Origin: Rhodoluna sp.
GTDB taxonomy: Bacteria > Actinomycetota > Actinomycetes > Actinomycetales > Microbacteriaceae
NCBI GenBank assembly: GCA_026393335.1
Contig: JAPLAJ010000104.1
Coordinates: forward strand, 1 to 9,485
Reading direction: 5' to 3'
DNA length: 9,485 bases
Both the position numbers and the translations under genes were made by a program. The notes beneath the pieces are model-generated. The model did not search any database and was not told the origin of the DNA. It saw only the letters and a program-made list of their open reading frames with translations. Of the stretch, positions 6,575-9,485 are shown one piece after another; position 1 is the stretch's first letter, and the number at the start of each line of letters is the position of its first letter.

Positions 6575-7611
6575 TCACGTCTGGTGGCGTCTTTTACCTC
6601 GCCAACAAGCTCTTCGAGAATATCTTCTAGGAACAGAAGACCTACTAATTTGCCATCATCATTGAAGTTAGCCATTAGGTGCTGTCTGTCTCTTTTCATC
6701 AGAGCAAGAGCATCTTCAAGTTCAACAGTTCCACCAATTGACTTCACAGTTCTGATTAGCTTTCGTTGAACTGGTTCATCGGCTTCCTCTTCATCACTAT
6801 CAATAACATCTTTGAGGTGCAGGTAACCTTCGATTTCACCCTGCTCATCAAGGATGATGTATCTACTAAAGCCATACTTTGCAACAGCCTGTTCAATCTC
6901 TCTAGGAGTGACCTCAAGAGTAAAAGTTACTAGGTGATCGATAGGAACAAGAATGTCTTGAACCTTCTTGTCGGTGAATTCAAATGTGTTACCAATCGCA
7001 CCTGTTTCATCGCTGAGCACACCTTCACGAGTTGAATGCTGAACGATATTTTCTACCTGATCTAGGGTGTATGCACTATTTGCTTCGTTGACAGCCGTAA
7101 CTCCAAATAGGCGAAGCACTGCGTTAGCAATTCCATTCAAGATGCCAACTACCGGTCTCATAACTATGGATATTCCATATGCAATTGGAACTAGAACTAG
7201 TGCTGCTCTTTCTGGAATAGAGAAGGCAATGTTCTTTGGAACCATTTCACCAATCAAAACATGCAAGAAAGTCACAACAGTAAGAGCTATCAGGAATGAA
7301 GTTGCATAGACAGCCTCCTTACCTAGGCCGAGAGAGGAAAGTGGCTGCTTTAGCAAATCTTTGATGCTTGGTTCAACAACGGTCAGGATTAGCAATGCAC
7401 TAATTGTGATACCTAATTGACAGGTTGCAACAATCTGACTGACATTCTCCATGCCCTTGATTGTTAACTTGGCAGGCTTTGATCCTGCTTCAGCTCTCGG
7501 TTCTATTTGGGCTCTACGAGCTGAGAAAATAGCAAACTCGGCTGCGACAAAGAATCCGCTAGCTAAAAGCAGTCCGATAAAAGAAAGTAGGGCAACAATT
7601 GGATCACTCAT
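6571..7611 (-). CDS. DUF21/CNNM-CBS membrane protein, short paralogue (no C-terminal CorC domain)
   Basis: 346 residues. An N-terminal DUF21/CNNM transmembrane domain (about 1-180) has a hydrophobic stretch at 5-28 with 'FVAAEFAIFSARR' (21-33), and helices at 65-80, 102-124 and 137-158. The family signature is 'GEMVPKN' (121-127). A cytoplasmic CBS pair follows (about 215-340), ending 'LFLEDILEELVGEV' (327-339) and a short basic tail. It lacks the roughly 80-residue CorC_HlyC domain of its upstream partner. CBS1 is diverged: 'VPIDHL' stands where the partner has 'MTPRTKL', and an acidic linker 'DSDEEEADEP' (271-280) joins the CBS repeats. The family is linked to Mg2+/Co2+ handling, and the old haemolysin name is misleading. 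It is the second gene of an operon, starting by an 8-base overlap (ATGAGTGA) inside the upstream gene. Paralogue order and sizes resemble the Rv1842c-Rv1841c pair of M. tuberculosis. Confidence 0.85.
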   Translation of the reverse strand: MSDPIVALLSFIGLLLASGFFVAAEFAIFSARRAQIEPRAEAGSKPAKLTIKGMENVSQIVATCQLGITISALLILTVVEPSIKDLLKQPLSSLGLGKEAVYATSFLIALTVVTFLHVLIGEMVPKNIAFSIPERAALVLVPIAYGISIVMRPVVGILNGIANAVLRLFGVTAVNEANSAYTLDQVENIVQHSTREGVLSDETGAIGNTFEFTDKKVQDILVPIDHLVTFTLEVTPREIEQAVAKYGFSRYIILDEQGEIEGYLHLKDVIDSDEEEADEPVQRKLIRTVKSIGGTVELEDALALMKRDRQHLMANFNDDGKLVGLLFLEDILEELVGEVKDATRRD

Positions 7612-8929
7612 CTTTGCTGCCCTCCTCTACTACTTTTACATCAGGAACGAATCTGATGCGATCTACTCTTCTACCGTCCATGCGTTCAACTCTCAGCAAA
7701 CCGCTTTCGATTTGAACCTCATCACCAACAGCAGCAACTCGACCTAGCGCAGCCATCAAGAACCCAGCCACAGTTTCATATGAACCATCTTCTGGAACCT
7801 TGACTGCAAGCTTTTCTAGCAACTCATCTGGTCTATACATACCTGGGAATGAATAGGACTGGTCTTTGCCACCTGTAATTTCAACCTTGGCTCTATCGTG
7901 TTCGTCACCAAGTTCACCCACTAGTTCCTCAATTAGGTCTTCGAGAGTCACAATGCCGGCTGTGCCACCGTACTCATCAACGACGATTGCCAACTGAAGT
8001 CCATGAGAGCGGAGCACACCCATCAGTTTCTCTAAAGACATAGTCTCTGGCACTCTAAATGGTTCGACCATAAGGGCAGTAGCTGGAACCATCCCACGCT
8101 TTTCTCTAGGAACAGAAGCTGCAGCTTTGACGTGAACAATTCCATCAACATCATCTGTTGACCCTGTGAAGACCGGGAATCTTGAAAAACCGGTGTTGTG
8201 GGCAAGGGAGATGACATCCTGAACTGTTGCCGATGCATCTAGTGAAGTCAGCTTTGTTCGAGGTGTCATCACATCAGCTGCAGTGAGTTGAGATAGTTCC
8301 AAAGTCTTTGTAATTAGATCTGCAGTTCGCTGCTCGAGGGCACCAAGGCTTGCCGATCTTTGAACCAGTGAGCTTAGTTCCTCTGCAGTTCTTGAAGAAC
8401 TTAGTTCTTCTTTCGGTTCGATACCTAAAGATCTAACAATTGCGTTTCCACTTCTGTTCAATAACCAAACCAGCCAGCCGAAAACAAATGTAAAAGCAAG
8501 CTGGAATCTAATGACTGCCTTGTTAACTTTTAGCGGAAGTGCAATCGCAAGATTCTTTGGAATTAGCTCACCGATGAGGAAAGAAAATACTGTAGCGATA
8601 ATCAACGACAGCACGATAGATATGGTCTCTAGGCTGCCCTGGCTCAAATCAAGAAATGCTAGGGCAGGTTCAATAATCTTTGAAAGCGCAGGTTCAGCTA
8701 AGAACCCGGTGAGCATCGTGGTTATGGTGATGCCAATCTGGGCACTAGACAAATGAGTACTTGAGCGCTTTAGTGCCCTAATGCTTGGAGCTAGTCCTCG
8801 TTCACCTTGCTCTTGACGTCTTTCGAGCTCAGTTCTTTCAAGGTTGATAAGAGAGAATTCTGAGGCGACAAATACGCCTGTGCCTAGGGTCAGGGCAACA
8901 CCTAATGCGAGAAGGTACCACTCGCTCAT
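7604..8929 (-). CDS. DUF21/CNNM-CBS-CorC_HlyC membrane protein (haemolysin-family, likely ion transport)
   Basis: 441 residues with the complete three-part layout. The DUF21/CNNM transmembrane domain (about 1-195) starts with a membrane segment at 4-24 and 'FVASEFSLINLERTELE' (20-36), and carries 'GELIPKN' (120-126). A CBS pair at about 215-340 includes 'VMTPRTKLTSLD' (220-231), 'GFSRFPVF' (247-254) and 'DEYGGTAGIVTLEDLIEELVGE' split over 318-339. A CorC_HlyC domain at about 350-430 includes 'SYSFPGMYRPDELLEKL' and 'YETVAGFLMAALGRV' (384-398). CNNM/CorC proteins are membrane proteins of Mg2+ efflux or homeostasis whose CBS module can bind ATP; transport has not been shown for this one. The ATG at 8929 has only a weak purine stretch (GAAGTG) upstream. 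This is the first gene of the two-gene operon, divergent from kgd. Confidence 0.88.
   Translation of the reverse strand: MSEWYLLALGVALTLGTGVFVASEFSLINLERTELERRQEQGERGLAPSIRALKRSSTHLSSAQIGITITTMLTGFLAEPALSKIIEPALAFLDLSQGSLETISIVLSLIIATVFSFLIGELIPKNLAIALPLKVNKAVIRFQLAFTFVFGWLVWLLNRSGNAIVRSLGIEPKEELSSSRTAEELSSLVQRSASLGALEQRTADLITKTLELSQLTAADVMTPRTKLTSLDASATVQDVISLAHNTGFSRFPVFTGSTDDVDGIVHVKAAASVPREKRGMVPATALMVEPFRVPETMSLEKLMGVLRSHGLQLAIVVDEYGGTAGIVTLEDLIEELVGELGDEHDRAKVEITGGKDQSYSFPGMYRPDELLEKLAVKVPEDGSYETVAGFLMAALGRVAAVGDEVQIESGLLRVERMDGRRVDRIRFVPDVKVVEEGSKDE
7620..7627 (-). promoter_or_regulatory. Strong Shine-Dalgarno for the short CNNM paralogue, inside the upstream gene
   Basis: On the minus strand this reads GAGGAGGG, eight bases before the ATG at 7611, and lies within the last codons of the upstream 441 aa gene. 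Together with the 8-base ATGAGTGA overlap it points to coupled or re-initiated translation of the pair. Confidence 0.7.
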
Positions 8930-9045
8930 AGGGAAATCACTTCAATAGATGAAGGGTAGGGGTCATAATCCATAGCCCTTAAAGCATACAAGAACACATT
9001 TACTGGGTTCTAGGTGGGGATAACCCTGAATATCCAACCTTTGTG

Positions 9046-9063
9046 GGCTTGGTAGGCTTGGAA
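9046..9063 (+). repeat. Imperfect 9-base tandem repeat upstream of kgd
   Basis: GGCTTGGTA is followed at once by GGCTTGGAA, differing at one position, and then by a partial third GGC. It sits about 35-50 bases before the kgd start, where it could be a binding site or lie within the promoter or leader. It may also be chance in a G/T-rich stretch. Confidence 0.45.
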
Positions 9064-9084
9064 GGCATTGTTTCCGTGAAAGTA

Positions 9085-9095
9085 AGAGGTGATCC
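9085..9095 (+). promoter_or_regulatory. Unusually long Shine-Dalgarno that sets the kgd start
   Basis: AGAGGTGATCC contains GAGGTGATCC (9086-9095), a ten-base match to the complement of the usual 16S 3' end (AGGAGGTGATCC). Its AGAGG core ends seven bases before the TTG at 9097. It therefore favours that TTG over the in-frame GTG at 9076, which has no good ribosome-binding site. Confidence 0.65.
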
Positions 9096-9096
9096 G

Positions 9097-9485
9097 TTGT
9101 CCGACGACAACTCACAATCTGGTCAAGAATTCGGCGCTAACGAGTGGTTAGTTGATGAAATGTATAGCCAATGGCTAGCAAACCCGGATTCAATCGACAA
9201 GGAATGGCAGCCTATCCTTGAGCGTTACCACCAACTCAAACAGGGCAATCAACAGTCTGCTCCAGTGACCCCAATTATTTCTCAGCCAGCTAATTCACAA
9301 CCGGTAACTACTAACACTGGCTCACTTCCTCTAGTGGCCAGAACCACAAGAGTAGAACCTCAGGCCCAACCAATTCCTGCTCAAGCACCGGTAGTGCAAG
9401 CTGCTGATGTTGAAGAAGACGGCGAAGATCAGATCAATGTTCTAAAGGGTATGTCAAAGACACTGGCAGCCAACATGGACGCATC
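9097..9485 (+). CDS. kgd: Multifunctional 2-oxoglutarate dehydrogenase/decarboxylase E1 component (Kgd/SucA), N-terminal part
   Basis: Partial: the first 129 codons, open at the window end; the full protein in actinobacteria is about 1,200 residues. It is the thiamine-diphosphate E1 of the 2-oxoglutarate dehydrogenase complex, which in actinobacteria is fused to an E2-type succinyltransferase domain. The visible part holds 'FGANEWLVDEMYSQWLANPDS' over residues 12-32, a hallmark of the Kgd N-terminal segment that mediates complex assembly. Next is a Pro/Gln/Ser/Thr-rich flexible linker (about 50-105), an acidic patch 'DVEEDGED', and 'VLKGMSKTLAANMDA' (115-129), the start of the acyltransferase domain. 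The start is taken as TTG 9097 because of its strong ribosome-binding site; from GTG 9076 the protein would be seven residues longer. It is divergent from the CNNM operon. Confidence 0.93.
   Translation, partial: MSDDNSQSGQEFGANEWLVDEMYSQWLANPDSIDKEWQPILERYHQLKQGNQQSAPVTPIISQPANSQPVTTNTGSLPLVARTTRVEPQAQPIPAQAPVVQAADVEEDGEDQINVLKGMSKTLAANMDA

Larger units (their letters stand above)
8930..9096. promoter_or_regulatory. Divergent promoter region between the CNNM operon and kgd, with small repeats
   Basis: This holds no gene. Visible structure: TTCAAT (8941-8946) and CATAAT (8964-8969) at 17-base spacing, a weak sigma-70-like candidate for kgd; the inverted repeat GGGTT-N12-AACCC (9005-9026); an overlapping inverted repeat GGATA-N8-TATCC (9018-9035); and an imperfect 9-base tandem repeat GGCTTGGTA/GGCTTGGAA (9046-9063). 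TAGGCT at 9053-9058 fits TANNNT but overlaps the tandem repeat. No -10 could be fixed with confidence for the CNNM operon. Confidence 0.4.

Noticed and set aside
1..9485. Mobile elements, tRNA/rRNA genes, CRISPR arrays, defence or toxin-antitoxin systems
   Set aside because: No transposase or integrase, long repeat, clover-leaf sequence or repeat-spacer pattern was seen; all large frames are recognised housekeeping or membrane proteins.

Overview
The window looks like an ordinary chromosomal stretch from a low-GC actinobacterium. The clues are an actinobacterial-type Kgd N-terminus, a paired 441 aa plus 346 aa DUF21/CBS module arranged as in mycobacteria, a GT87-like membrane glycosyltransferase and a MetY/MetX methionine pair. 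Base composition is clearly below that of typical actinobacteria (mid-40s percent GC by eye), with heavy use of CTA for Leu and AGA for Arg. This suggests a streamlined aquatic member of the Microbacteriaceae (Luna-type freshwater lineages). That placement is an inference from composition and protein style, not from a marker gene.

Layout. Positions 1-220 (minus) hold the N-terminus of a secreted protein resembling CotH-type proteins, cut by the window edge. After a divergent gap, an M20 metallo-amidohydrolase runs on the plus strand (351-1559). A 126-base gap with a strong inverted repeat follows, then metY (1686-2984) and metX (3004-4209), a two-gene methionine cassette for direct sulfhydrylation. 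metX meets a convergent GT87-like membrane glycosyltransferase (4190-5425, minus) with a 20-base overlap of coding ends. Divergent from that is an Old Yellow Enzyme-type ene-reductase (5498-6574, plus). Its stop shares a CTAG with the stop of a convergent two-gene operon of DUF21/CBS membrane proteins, transcribed 8929 to 6571. The last gene (9097 to the window end, plus) is the start of the multifunctional 2-oxoglutarate dehydrogenase E1 component Kgd/SucA.

How the genes work together. MetX makes O-acetylhomoserine and MetY converts it with sulfide to homocysteine. The M20 enzyme probably deacylates an N-acyl amino acid or related amide and may be transcribed separately. The CNNM/CorC pair is a likely translationally coupled membrane unit, possibly for divalent cation or Mg homeostasis. 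Kgd is central carbon metabolism. The gene ends are tightly packed: 20-base and 4-base convergent overlaps, an 8-base same-strand overlap and a 19-base gap.

I see no tRNA or rRNA, insertion sequence, phage gene, CRISPR array, toxin-antitoxin pair or defence system. The best candidates for something undescribed are small and regulatory: the dyad leader before metY, the repeat-rich kgd upstream region, and an apparent abundance of the tetranucleotide CTAG.
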